A stretch of 64,000 bases of DNA from assembly GCF_000242635.2 (NCBI RefSeq), contig NC_017770.1:434001-498000 (forward strand), in the 5' to 3' direction. Each line of letters starts with the position of its first letter. Within the stretch, counting starts at the first letter, position 1. Source of the DNA: Solitalea canadensis DSM 3403. GTDB taxonomy: Bacteria; Bacteroidota; Bacteroidia; Sphingobacteriales; Sphingobacteriaceae. The notes below the pieces were generated by a model that was given only the letters and a program-made list of their open reading frames with translations, did not search any database and was not told the DNA's origin. This document shows positions 53,134 to 61,142 of this stretch, piece after piece. Made by a program: the position numbers and the translations under genes.

Positions 53134-54903
53134 ATGAATTTCTTTAACAATAAACAGGTGGCAGCGTTGCCTAACCATTTAAAGCAGTATGTTGTTGAAC
53201 AACATTATGAGCATTATACGCCTGTTGATCACGCTATTTGGCGGTATGTAATGCGTCAGAATTACAGTTACCTTAAGGATGTTGCTTATTACCCTTACAT
53301 TCCGGGATTAAAAAAAGCTGGTTTAACAATTGAAAAGATTCCAAGCCTGCAAGAGATGAATGATGCGCTTGGTCAAATAGGGTGGGGTGCGGTAACTGTT
53401 GACGGTTTTATTCCTCCTGCTGCTTTCATGGAGTTTCAGGCTTATAAGGTTTTAGTAATTGCTGCGGATATACGCCAAATCGATCATATTGAATATACTC
53501 CGGCTCCTGATATTATTCATGAATCTGCCGGCCATGCTCCAATTATTGGAGAACCTCGTTATGCCGATTATTTAAGCTATTTCGGCTACATAGGTTCTAA
53601 AGCAATGTATTCTCATAAAGATTTTGAATTGTATGAAGCGATCAGACATTTATCGATCTTAAAGGAAATGCCTGATGCTGATCCTGCTGAAATTGCAAAA
53701 GCCGAAAAGGATCTTGAATTTAAGCAGCAAAACTTAGGTGCACCTTCTGAAATGGCTTTGTTAAGCCGTTTACACTGGTGGACAGTTGAGTACGGATTAA
53801 TCGGTACTATAGATGAGCCTAAGATTTATGGAGCTGGCCTATTATCTTCAATTGGTGAAAGTGCATCTTGCATGAAACCGGATGTTCAAAAGCTATGGTA
53901 TGCCAAGGATACAATCAATTACTCTTATGATATTACCAAGCCACAACCTCAATTATTCGTTACAGCTGATTTCGAAAATCTGATAGCTGTATTAGAGGAT
54001 TTTGCCAATACAATGTCGTTTAGAGTTGGGGGTACTTATGGATTGATGAAAGCCATTGAGTGTAGAAATACTTGTACTGCAGTTTATAGTTCCGGATTGC
54101 AAGTAACAGGCACGTTTACAGATGTAATATTGAATGAAAAAGACGAAGCAATCTATCTGAAAACAACAGGTCCTTCCGCTTTAAGTTATAATGACACTCA
54201 ACTGGAAGGTCACCATAAGGAATATCATGCTGATGGATTCAGTTCTCCGATAGGTAAGCTAAAGGATACCGAAATGTCATTGGAAGATTTTCATATTAAT
54301 GACCTTAAAAACATTGGAGTAGAAATAGGTGAGCCTGCATACCTCGAATTTGAGAGTGGTATTGTTGTAGAAGGTGTATTAAAATCTGTTATCCAGGAAG
54401 ATCAAAAATTAGTATTACTAAGTTTTACTAATTGTAAAGTATACGACGCTAAATCTGGGAAAGTTTATTTTGAGCCATTATGGGGAATTTACGATATGGC
54501 TGTAGGTTCAAAAATTGTATCTGTGTTTTGTGGAGCCGCTGATAAAGATGCATTTGAGCCGGTAGCAATGGTGTCGGATAATAAAACATATCAGGTGAAC
54601 TATGATAATAAAACGATTCGTTTGCATGAATTATATCGTATTGTTAGAAAGGTTCGTGAAAAACAGGCGGATGTTGCTTTGTTGCCTTCAGTTTGGGATT
54701 CATTAAAAACTGAACATACGAATGACTGGCTTTGTGCAATGGAAATTCTTGAAATCTTTGATCACACCGGACTACATCCTGAGATAGCTGAAGATATTCG
54801 TTTATTCCTTAAAAATAAAGCTTCCAGCGATCCAAAACTAACCAAGTTAATTAATGACGGTTTTAGCCTTATCGCTAATCCGGTTATTGATTTAGTACAT
54901 TAG
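53134..54903 (+). CDS. aromatic amino acid hydroxylase (phenylalanine 4-monooxygenase-like)
   Basis: 589 aa. The N-terminal half is a biopterin-dependent hydroxylase: IIHESAGHAP gives His129 and His134, WWTVEYG gives Glu218, the iron triad, and KIYGAGLLSSIGES follows. It would turn phenylalanine into tyrosine, feeding hppD-hmgA-FAH about 30 kb away. The C-terminal roughly 290 residues, including GVEIGEPAYLEFESGIVVEG, have no counterpart in the roughly 260-300-aa bacterial enzymes such as PhhA; their role is unknown. The gene ends beside the largest heptamer element. Confidence 0.9.
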   Translation: MNFFNNKQVAALPNHLKQYVVEQHYEHYTPVDHAIWRYVMRQNYSYLKDVAYYPYIPGLKKAGLTIEKIPSLQEMNDALGQIGWGAVTVDGFIPPAAFMEFQAYKVLVIAADIRQIDHIEYTPAPDIIHESAGHAPIIGEPRYADYLSYFGYIGSKAMYSHKDFELYEAIRHLSILKEMPDADPAEIAKAEKDLEFKQQNLGAPSEMALLSRLHWWTVEYGLIGTIDEPKIYGAGLLSSIGESASCMKPDVQKLWYAKDTINYSYDITKPQPQLFVTADFENLIAVLEDFANTMSFRVGGTYGLMKAIECRNTCTAVYSSGLQVTGTFTDVILNEKDEAIYLKTTGPSALSYNDTQLEGHHKEYHADGFSSPIGKLKDTEMSLEDFHINDLKNIGVEIGEPAYLEFESGIVVEGVLKSVIQEDQKLVLLSFTNCKVYDAKSGKVYFEPLWGIYDMAVGSKIVSVFCGAADKDAFEPVAMVSDNKTYQVNYDNKTIRLHELYRIVRKVREKQADVALLPSVWDSLKTEHTNDWLCAMEILEIFDHTGLHPEIAEDIRLFLKNKASSDPKLTKLINDGFSLIANPVIDLVH

Positions 54904-54911
54904 TAATAAAA

Positions 54912-55071
54912 GTTCATAGATCATAGTTTATAGATCATAGTTCATGGTTCATAGATCATGGATAGATAATAGTTCAGGGGCAAGGTTTGAATAACCATAT
55001 ACAATAACTCCTGAACTATTATTTTTGGGGTTAGGTTATAGACCATGAACCATGATCTATGAACCATGATC
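54912..55071. repeat. heptamer inverted-array element 5 (largest copy)
   Basis: Seven perfect-phase 7-bp units of GWTCATR type (54912-54960) face five inverted units (55037-55071). A nested 11-bp stem AATAGTTCAGG/CCTGAACTATT lies inside the loop. It fills most of the gap between the hydroxylase and SDR genes and has no ORF. Confidence 0.85.
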
Positions 55072-55104
55072 TAAAACCCCATAACTATACACAATTAACT
55101 AAAT

Positions 55105-55809
55105 ATGAATATTGTTATTACCGGAGCCAGCAGCGGTGTAGGTTTCGAAGCAGTCATTGAATTTGCCTTACAAACTAATCTTAAGGTAGTAGCCTTAGCC
55201 AGATCGGGTGATAAACTTGAAAAGCTTAAAGAAATTTCGCTTCAATTAAATCCAAATTGTGAGATAGAAGTATTGCCATTTGATATCTATTCCGGAGATT
55301 ATGAAACGGAATTAATTCCATTGTTGAAAGAAAAATTAGGTACAGTTGATGTATTAATTAATAATGCAGGTGTGCTTATTAATAAGCCTTTCGAAGAACT
55401 AACAGAGGCAGATTTTGAGCTGATGATGCGTAGTAATCTGTTTGGGCATGTTAAAATGATTCAGCATCTGAAGCCTCTATTGTCTACCAATGCACATATT
55501 GTAAATATAGGTAGCATGGGTGGTTTTGCAGGAAGCGTTAAGTTTCCTGGATTGGTGGCTTATTCGGCAAGCAAAGCAGCGCTTCATAATCTTACGGAGT
55601 GTTTGGCAGAAGAGTTTAAAGAACAAAACATCAAAGTAAATTGCCTGGCATTGGGCTCGGCACAAACTGAAATGCTTGAACAAGCATTTCCTGGCTATGA
55701 ATCTCCTGTTGCAGCTTTTGAAATGGGTAAATACATTGCCGACTTTGCCCTTACAGGTCATAAGTTTTTCAATGGTAAAGTAATTCCCGTAGCAACAAGT
55801 ACTCCTTAA
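55105..55809 (+). CDS. short-chain dehydrogenase/reductase
   Basis: 234-aa classical SDR: NAD(P)-binding TGASSGVG at residues 6-13, NNAG (87-90), catalytic Ser137, Tyr153 and Lys157 (YSASK). The chain is slightly short but complete. The substrate cannot be predicted. It follows the hydroxylase gene after a roughly 200-bp repeat-filled gap, so a functional link is uncertain. Confidence 0.92.
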   Translation: MNIVITGASSGVGFEAVIEFALQTNLKVVALARSGDKLEKLKEISLQLNPNCEIEVLPFDIYSGDYETELIPLLKEKLGTVDVLINNAGVLINKPFEELTEADFELMMRSNLFGHVKMIQHLKPLLSTNAHIVNIGSMGGFAGSVKFPGLVAYSASKAALHNLTECLAEEFKEQNIKVNCLALGSAQTEMLEQAFPGYESPVAAFEMGKYIADFALTGHKFFNGKVIPVATSTP

Positions 55810-55982
55810 AATTATACAACTCATAACTAAGGGCTGACGGTTGAATAAATTATTATTCTGCTGTCAGCCTCATTTGTTTATAGGCATTATTGGTCTGATT
55901 TCTGCTTGGGAAAATTTATAGCGAACTTTTATTTGTTGATAAAGTTTGGTAAATTTTGTGTTCAATTTAATGCTCTCTGAAT

Positions 55983-56270
55983 ATGCCTCAACCTAAAAAT
56001 GACTTTGCCTTTTTACGCAAATGGGAAAAAGAACGTAAAGAAAATAAATGGCGTTTTGCTATCAGAATCGGAATTTTACGCTACACCTTGCCGGTCATCG
56101 CCATCGTTACCATTTATGATCTTATCAACGGAATTAAAGACTTCGATCTATATCTTAAAATAAGAGTATGGTACGGTATCCCCATTTACCTGCTATGTGG
56201 TTTACTTGGTGGATTACTTATGTGGTACAATAATGAGAAACGGTATAAATCACTAAAGGGTTTGGATTAA
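55983..56270 (+). CDS. hypothetical two-span membrane protein
   Basis: 95 aa. A basic, hydrophilic N-terminus (about 1-25, FAFLRKWEKERKENKWRF) and two membrane helices (about 28-47 and 65-84). The Lys/Arg pattern suggests both termini are cytoplasmic. No family is recognised. A clear terminator after the stop supports it as a transcribed gene. Confidence 0.65.
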   Translation: MPQPKNDFAFLRKWEKERKENKWRFAIRIGILRYTLPVIAIVTIYDLINGIKDFDLYLKIRVWYGIPIYLLCGLLGGLLMWYNNEKRYKSLKGLD

Positions 56271-56313
56271 TACTCCTAATAATTGAACGATCAATTTAAT
56301 TGTGAATACTTTG

Positions 56314-56340
56314 TTGCTCCTTTATGGAGCAATTTTTTTA
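56314..56340 (+). terminator. terminator of the small membrane protein gene
   Basis: TTGCTCC (56314-56320) pairs with GGAGCAA (56326-56332), followed by seven T. Confidence 0.9.
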
Positions 56341-56427
56341 TAAAGGGTCCACACTGTTTAACTCCCAACAAATTTCTTCGTTAAATACAATAATCGTTAG
56401 GCTTAATTGATAATAATTACTTGTTAA

Positions 56428-57132
56428 ATGGAAAATACTTATGAAAACAAACTGCCTATAACAGCATGGGCAGAAGACGATCGTCCGCGTGAAAAAATGA
56501 TGTTGAAAGGTCGTCAAAGTTTAAGTGACGCAGAACTAATCGCAATCTTAATAGGTTCTGGAACCGCAAAACTAAGCGCAGTTGATTTGAGTAAACACAT
56601 ATTAAATTCACTTCAGAATAATATTAGCAAACTTGCTAAGCTAAGTACTAAAGAGTTAATGAAGTATAAGGGGATAGGCGAGGCTAAGGCAGTGACGATA
56701 TTGGCTGCTTTGGAATTGGGCAGAAGAAGAAAAGAAGAAGAGCAAGTGAATAAGATTCAACGTATTTCTTGTAGCAAAGATGCTTATACTATCATTAACC
56801 CTTATTTGGCAGATATTCAACATGAGGAGTTTTGGGTAATTCTTTTAGGAAGATCCAACAAAGTGTTAGCGGTTAGCAATGTTAGTAAAGGGGGAATGAC
56901 TAGTACAATTGCTGATCCCAAAATAATCTTTAAGCAAGCAATTGAACATTCAGCAACCAACATGATTTTAATTCACAATCATCCCTCTGGCAATTTAACC
57001 CCAAGTCAGCAGGACATCACTTTAACGAATAAGTTTATTAAGGCTGGAGAATTATTGGAGATTCAAGTTCTTGATCACCTCATAATTGGTGATCAACAAT
57101 ACTATAGCTTTGCCGATGAAGGTAAATTGTAA
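56428..57132 (+). CDS. radC: RadC/JAB-domain DNA repair-associated protein
   Basis: 234 aa. N-terminal helix-hairpin-helix region (about 25-105, KYKGIGEAKAVTILAALELG) and a JAMM/MPN metal site HNHPSGNLTPSQQD (His183, His185, Asp196). The name is historical; the biochemical role of RadC is unsettled, and the JAB fold suggests hydrolase activity. It is a single gene between two terminators. Confidence 0.94.
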   Translation: MENTYENKLPITAWAEDDRPREKMMLKGRQSLSDAELIAILIGSGTAKLSAVDLSKHILNSLQNNISKLAKLSTKELMKYKGIGEAKAVTILAALELGRRRKEEEQVNKIQRISCSKDAYTIINPYLADIQHEEFWVILLGRSNKVLAVSNVSKGGMTSTIADPKIIFKQAIEHSATNMILIHNHPSGNLTPSQQDITLTNKFIKAGELLEIQVLDHLIIGDQQYYSFADEGKL

Positions 57133-57137
57133 GATAG

Positions 57138-57180
57138 AGCGCCAATCTTGTTCATATTTAATTAGAATGAGATTGGCGCT
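57138..57180. terminator. bidirectional hairpin after radC
   Basis: A 16-bp stem (57138-57153 with 57165-57180, including G-T pairs) and an 11-nt AT-rich loop between converging radC and the PepSY gene. The T-run is weak. Confidence 0.7.
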
Positions 57181-57189
57181 TTAGTTATG

Positions 57190-58422
57190 TTAAACAGTTT
57201 CGATAACGGATGATTTATCCTTTTTGATCTTCTTTTTTTCACCCTTTATTCTGTTCAGCCACATGATCACTCCAGTTACAGGAAATGCAAGCGATAACAG
57301 ACAAACAATAAAACTGATCACTTTTGTAGGTAAGCCATAAATGCTTCCAGTATGCAGAGGTTTAACAATCGATCTAATTTTTTGACCTTTGTTTTTAGCT
57401 GAATAAATAAATGAACCAACTATTTTACCACTATACTGATCAATGTAATAAGTGTCGCTTGCAGTTTCAATTACGTTTTCAGGTAAAACGTTTACCGTAT
57501 AAACAGCTGCAGAATCTTTGGGCATTCTCACAGCATAATAAGATGCATTTTTAATAGGTGCAACAGATTCATAAATGGCCGAAACAGGTAAAGGTTTAAT
57601 ATTGGCTTGATAAATAGATGAAGGCGGCTCTGGATTTTCCATTTTTGAACCTGTAAGTGTAAATATACCCTTGTTCATCCAGTTAAAAGCCATAACCAAA
57701 CCGGTTAATGAAATTACGATCAGAAAAATGGCGAGGTAAAATCCTGTAACAATATGCAGGTCATGATTTAAGCGTTTCCATCCACCGCTCCACTTAATTT
57801 TTAAGCGTTGATTTAGGATATTCTTCGTTTTTGGCCACCATAAAATTAACCCGGTGATTAAGATGAATAGAAAGAAGAAGGTAGAAATTCCAATTATTGT
57901 TTGACCGAAACTATCTTTTCCGGCTAACAACCATCTGTGTATCGATTCAACTGTAAAGAAAAATGATTCACGTCGGTTTACAACATCGATAACTTCACCT
58001 GTATATGGATTTACATAAACTGTCAATGTAGGTTTACGTCCTTCAGGTTTTCCTCCTTTTTTCTCGCCAGTTTTTCCTTCTGGTTTAATCTCTTTGGATG
58101 GTTGGGTATTGGCTTTTTTATCAGTTTCCTTTTTATTCTTCTTATCAGGAACCGTAATGCTAATTTCTACTGTTCTTGCTTCATCAGAATAAGCTTTAAC
58201 ACTTGCTAATTTAGCCTTTGGAGTGCTTCCCAATGCTTTATCAACCAACAGGTCAATTGGCAGGCGAACATCTCCAATTGCGGCAAAATATCGATCCTTA
58301 TGAATAGTTTGCTCTATTTCTTCTTCAAAAACTAAGATAGTTCCTGTTAAGCAAGAGATAAAAATGATTAAGCCTGCGATTAAACTTAGATAAAGGTGAA
58401 TAGTGCGAAAAAATACTTTCAT
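57190..58422 (-). CDS. PepSY-associated TM protein, putative siderophore-iron reductase
   Basis: 410 aa with four main membrane helices (about 10-32, 170-195, 225-250, 370-395) and PepSY-like extracytoplasmic parts (LTVYVNPYTGEVIDVVNRRE; YYIDQYSGKIVGSF). A Lys/Glu-rich insert lies at about 95-135. Histidines in helices (HRWLLAG, LNHDLHIVTGFYLA, PLHTGSIYG) may bind haem. Such proteins often follow TonB-dependent siderophore receptor genes, as here, and are thought to reduce siderophore-bound iron at the inner membrane. Confidence 0.88.
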   Translation of the reverse strand: MKVFFRTIHLYLSLIAGLIIFISCLTGTILVFEEEIEQTIHKDRYFAAIGDVRLPIDLLVDKALGSTPKAKLASVKAYSDEARTVEISITVPDKKNKKETDKKANTQPSKEIKPEGKTGEKKGGKPEGRKPTLTVYVNPYTGEVIDVVNRRESFFFTVESIHRWLLAGKDSFGQTIIGISTFFFLFILITGLILWWPKTKNILNQRLKIKWSGGWKRLNHDLHIVTGFYLAIFLIVISLTGLVMAFNWMNKGIFTLTGSKMENPEPPSSIYQANIKPLPVSAIYESVAPIKNASYYAVRMPKDSAAVYTVNVLPENVIETASDTYYIDQYSGKIVGSFIYSAKNKGQKIRSIVKPLHTGSIYGLPTKVISFIVCLLSLAFPVTGVIMWLNRIKGEKKKIKKDKSSVIETV

Positions 58423-58433
58423 GTGTTATACAA

Positions 58434-58468
58434 ACAAACCGGATCATCCTTTCGGAGATCCGGTTTTA
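58434..58468 (-). terminator. hairpin between receptor and PepSY genes
   Basis: AAACCGGATC (58436-58445) pairs with GATCCGGTTT (58457-58466), and the minus strand continues GTTTGTTTG. It may reduce read-through from the receptor gene into the PepSY gene. Confidence 0.7.
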
Positions 58469-58492
58469 TATTAGTAAAGGGTTATTTAGTTC

Positions 58493-60916
58493 TTAAAATT
58501 TATAAGCTACAGTAGCCATAAATTGACGAGGCGCAATAGGATTCACGCTGTAATTCTCATGAACATAGTAGTTCAATTCATCAGTAATGTTTGAAACCTT
58601 ACCTAAAACAGAGAATTTTTTAAATGTATAACCTAATGAAAGATCAAATGTCGTAAAGCCACTTACTGGGATTAAACGATTTTTTTGAGTTTGTCCCTTT
58701 GTATTATTCCAGCCTGCATTACGTTCTCCCGTATAAAAACCCGATACTCCTACTTTTAAACCTTTTAAAGTAGAATTTGAGAACGTATAAAATACGGTTC
58801 CGTTCGCAGTATGAGAAGGAACGCTTACTAAACGTTCGCCTTCAACATAACTACCCTTAGTATCAGGAGTTTTAGTGTAACGCATATAAGTATAACTGTA
58901 GCCCGCTAAGAAATTTAAGCCTTTTGTAATAGTACCGTTAATGTCTAATTCAATACCATCACTTGTAGTTTGTCCGGAGAACTCTTTAAGGTTAGTATCA
59001 AAGTTTTCTTTTCCTTCTTTATCATATCTTGCAGTTTGAACGAGATTATTGTTGATAATCTTGTAAGCAGTCAGATTAACTGAAAGACGGCCCTGTAAGA
59101 AATCATTTTTTATCCCAACTTCATACTGGTCAATTGTTGAAGGATCTAAACTTCCTTGGTAAATATCCGTTCCTGAAGTATTTGGTACAAAGTTATTTGA
59201 ATAGCTAGCAAATACAGATGTGTTCTTAGATGGTTGATAAACTACACCAAGACGAGGAGAAAACGCTTTATCAGATTTGTACTTAATTGTGGTGTTTTTT
59301 GCATCTGTTCCATTTGTTAAATTATAGATAGTTGGCACAGGAGAGTCGATGTATGACCATCTTAAGCCTGCTAAAACTTTAATTTTTTCAGAAATGCTTA
59401 TTAAATCCTGAACAAAGATTCCAAAGCGATTAGTAGGTATGGCATTTCTTATAGAATCACTGGTTGATGGCATATCTGTACGCCAGCTGTACTTTGAAGG
59501 ATCAAGGATGTTGATCTGGTCATATGCTGTAGGAAACTTTTTGAACCCGTATGTATTGTTCATGTATTTTTCTGCATCAGCTCCAAGCAATAACTTGTGC
59601 TCTACTTTTCCGGTTTTAACAGAACCATTTAAGTTAAGTTGCGTTGTATAATAATTCTCATTAGTTTTAGTCCTTGTCAAATTTCTGGCCCAGTCTCCAT
59701 TGCTTTTTGCTTGAATACGTTCAGTTGAGAAATAATTACGATCAAAATTCTGATAAGCAACCTGAGCGTTTAGTTTCCATTTTTCATTAAACTGATGATT
59801 TAATGTTGCATTAGCAGTAGCTTGTTTTGCTTTGTTGTACGCCCATGGAGTATTAAAGAAACTCGATCGATCAATTGAAGTTGCTAAAGCTGTATCAGCT
59901 AATGAACCCAAACCAAAATCAGGAGTTAAATCAGCATCTAAATAATCCCCCTGAACTAATAAGTCAGTTTTATCACTGATTTTGTACAGAATAGAAGGGT
60001 TAACATAGATACGTTTAGACTCAACAGAATGTCTGAAACTTTTTGAGTTCTCATAAGTGCCAATAACACGGAAAGCTACTTTTTTGCTGATTGGTCCGTA
60101 AACATCAAGTGTAGGTTTGTAAAAATCATAACTGCCTGTGCGCATTGAAACCTCACCACCAAAGTTAAATTTAGGCTGTTTGGTTACCATATTAATAACT
60201 GCCCCAGCAGTTACATTACCGTATAATAAAGCCGAACTTCCTTTTAAAACCTCAATACTCTCAAGCGCACTTGCCTCAGGAATAACGCCAGAGTTAGAGC
60301 GAGCGCCGTTTTTCATGATATTGTTGGCTCCAAGATTATAACCGCGTGCAAAAAAGGTTTCGGATGTAGTACCGCGTGTAGTACCTAATGATACACCATT
60401 AACGTTTTTGATGGCATCACTTAACTTATTTACCTGTTGTTCAGCAATTACAGTGCTATTGATAACGGCTACACTTTGTGGTAGGTCCATTGGAGTAATA
60501 TCAATTTTGCCTACACTAACGGGTTTTTTGTTAACGCTTTTAGTACCTGTTACAACTACTTCAGCAAGTTTACCTGATGTTTCAATTAAAGTAAAGTCGA
60601 CAACTGATGATTGACCAGCAGTTACTAATACAGTTTTTGATTGTGGTTCTAAGCCTACATAACTGATAAGAAGGGTGTACGAGCCTTCTTTTACACCTTT
60701 GATTGTAAATAAACCAGCATCATTTGTAATGGAGCCTCTGTTAACTTCCTTTAAGCTTACACTTACCGCAGCTGCAGGACTACCATCACTTGTTTTTACA
60801 GTTCCGGTTATTGAACCATTTTTTGATTGACCATTTGCTGAAAAAACGGTTATACATAGTATCAAAAAACTAAGGATTGCAAATGATTTAGAAGAGTTGT
60901 AGAGCTTAAGAGTCAT
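58493..60916 (-). CDS. TonB-dependent siderophore receptor
   Basis: 807 aa from the ATG at 60916, preferred over 61036 because it gives a clean signal peptide (about 1-29, ending SANGQ) and lies downstream of the promoter. Then come a carboxypeptidase-regulatory-like domain (SITGTVKTSDGSPAAAVSVS, about 32-110), a plug with MDLPQSVAVINSTVIAEQQV, and a 22-strand-type barrel with the siderophore-receptor signature YEVGIKNDFLQGRLSVNLTA, ending in Phe. Iron regulation is likely but no Fur box was confirmed. Confidence 0.93.
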   Translation of the reverse strand: MTLKLYNSSKSFAILSFLILCITVFSANGQSKNGSITGTVKTSDGSPAAAVSVSLKEVNRGSITNDAGLFTIKGVKEGSYTLLISYVGLEPQSKTVLVTAGQSSVVDFTLIETSGKLAEVVVTGTKSVNKKPVSVGKIDITPMDLPQSVAVINSTVIAEQQVNKLSDAIKNVNGVSLGTTRGTTSETFFARGYNLGANNIMKNGARSNSGVIPEASALESIEVLKGSSALLYGNVTAGAVINMVTKQPKFNFGGEVSMRTGSYDFYKPTLDVYGPISKKVAFRVIGTYENSKSFRHSVESKRIYVNPSILYKISDKTDLLVQGDYLDADLTPDFGLGSLADTALATSIDRSSFFNTPWAYNKAKQATANATLNHQFNEKWKLNAQVAYQNFDRNYFSTERIQAKSNGDWARNLTRTKTNENYYTTQLNLNGSVKTGKVEHKLLLGADAEKYMNNTYGFKKFPTAYDQINILDPSKYSWRTDMPSTSDSIRNAIPTNRFGIFVQDLISISEKIKVLAGLRWSYIDSPVPTIYNLTNGTDAKNTTIKYKSDKAFSPRLGVVYQPSKNTSVFASYSNNFVPNTSGTDIYQGSLDPSTIDQYEVGIKNDFLQGRLSVNLTAYKIINNNLVQTARYDKEGKENFDTNLKEFSGQTTSDGIELDINGTITKGLNFLAGYSYTYMRYTKTPDTKGSYVEGERLVSVPSHTANGTVFYTFSNSTLKGLKVGVSGFYTGERNAGWNNTKGQTQKNRLIPVSGFTTFDLSLGYTFKKFSVLGKVSNITDELNYYVHENYSVNPIAPRQFMATVAYKF

Positions 60917-60964
60917 ATAGTTGTAGTTAGTTGTTGTTATTTGTATTAAGTCTAAATATGGCCG

Positions 60965-60995
60965 CAAAAGTATACAATCAAAAAATCTTCCACAA
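60965..60995 (-). promoter_or_regulatory. promoter of the TonB receptor gene
   Basis: On the minus strand TTG (60995-60993), 20 nt, TACTTTTG (60972-60965); the chosen ATG is 49 bp beyond the -7 box. This supports the start at 60916. Confidence 0.75.
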
Positions 60996-61109
60996 GTATT
61001 ATTTATAATTAATTTAAATAAGATGTAGTGTTGCAAAAGTATTCAGATAGAAATACAGAAATAATGGTTGTAAATTGAGTAGGAAGAACACCTACTTTAT
61101 TTTTTTTCC

Positions 61110-61117
61110 TACTTTTG
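61110..61117 (+). promoter_or_regulatory. -7 promoter box of pheT
   Basis: TACTTTTG matches TAnnTTTG 25 bp before the pheT ATG. No clear -33 element was found. Confidence 0.5.
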
Positions 61118-61142
61118 CGATTCGCCAAAAAGCGTTGAACAA

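Noticed and set aside
55477-55824. 115-codon Cys-rich minus-strand ORF
   Set aside because: Antisense shadow of the SDR gene.
55832-55869. GGCTGAC/GTCAGCC hairpin after the SDR gene as a terminator
   Set aside because: The loop is 24 nt and no T-run follows; too weak to list as a feature.
60917-61036. 40-codon N-terminal extension of the TonB receptor
   Set aside because: It would precede the signal peptide and span the promoter at 60965-60995.
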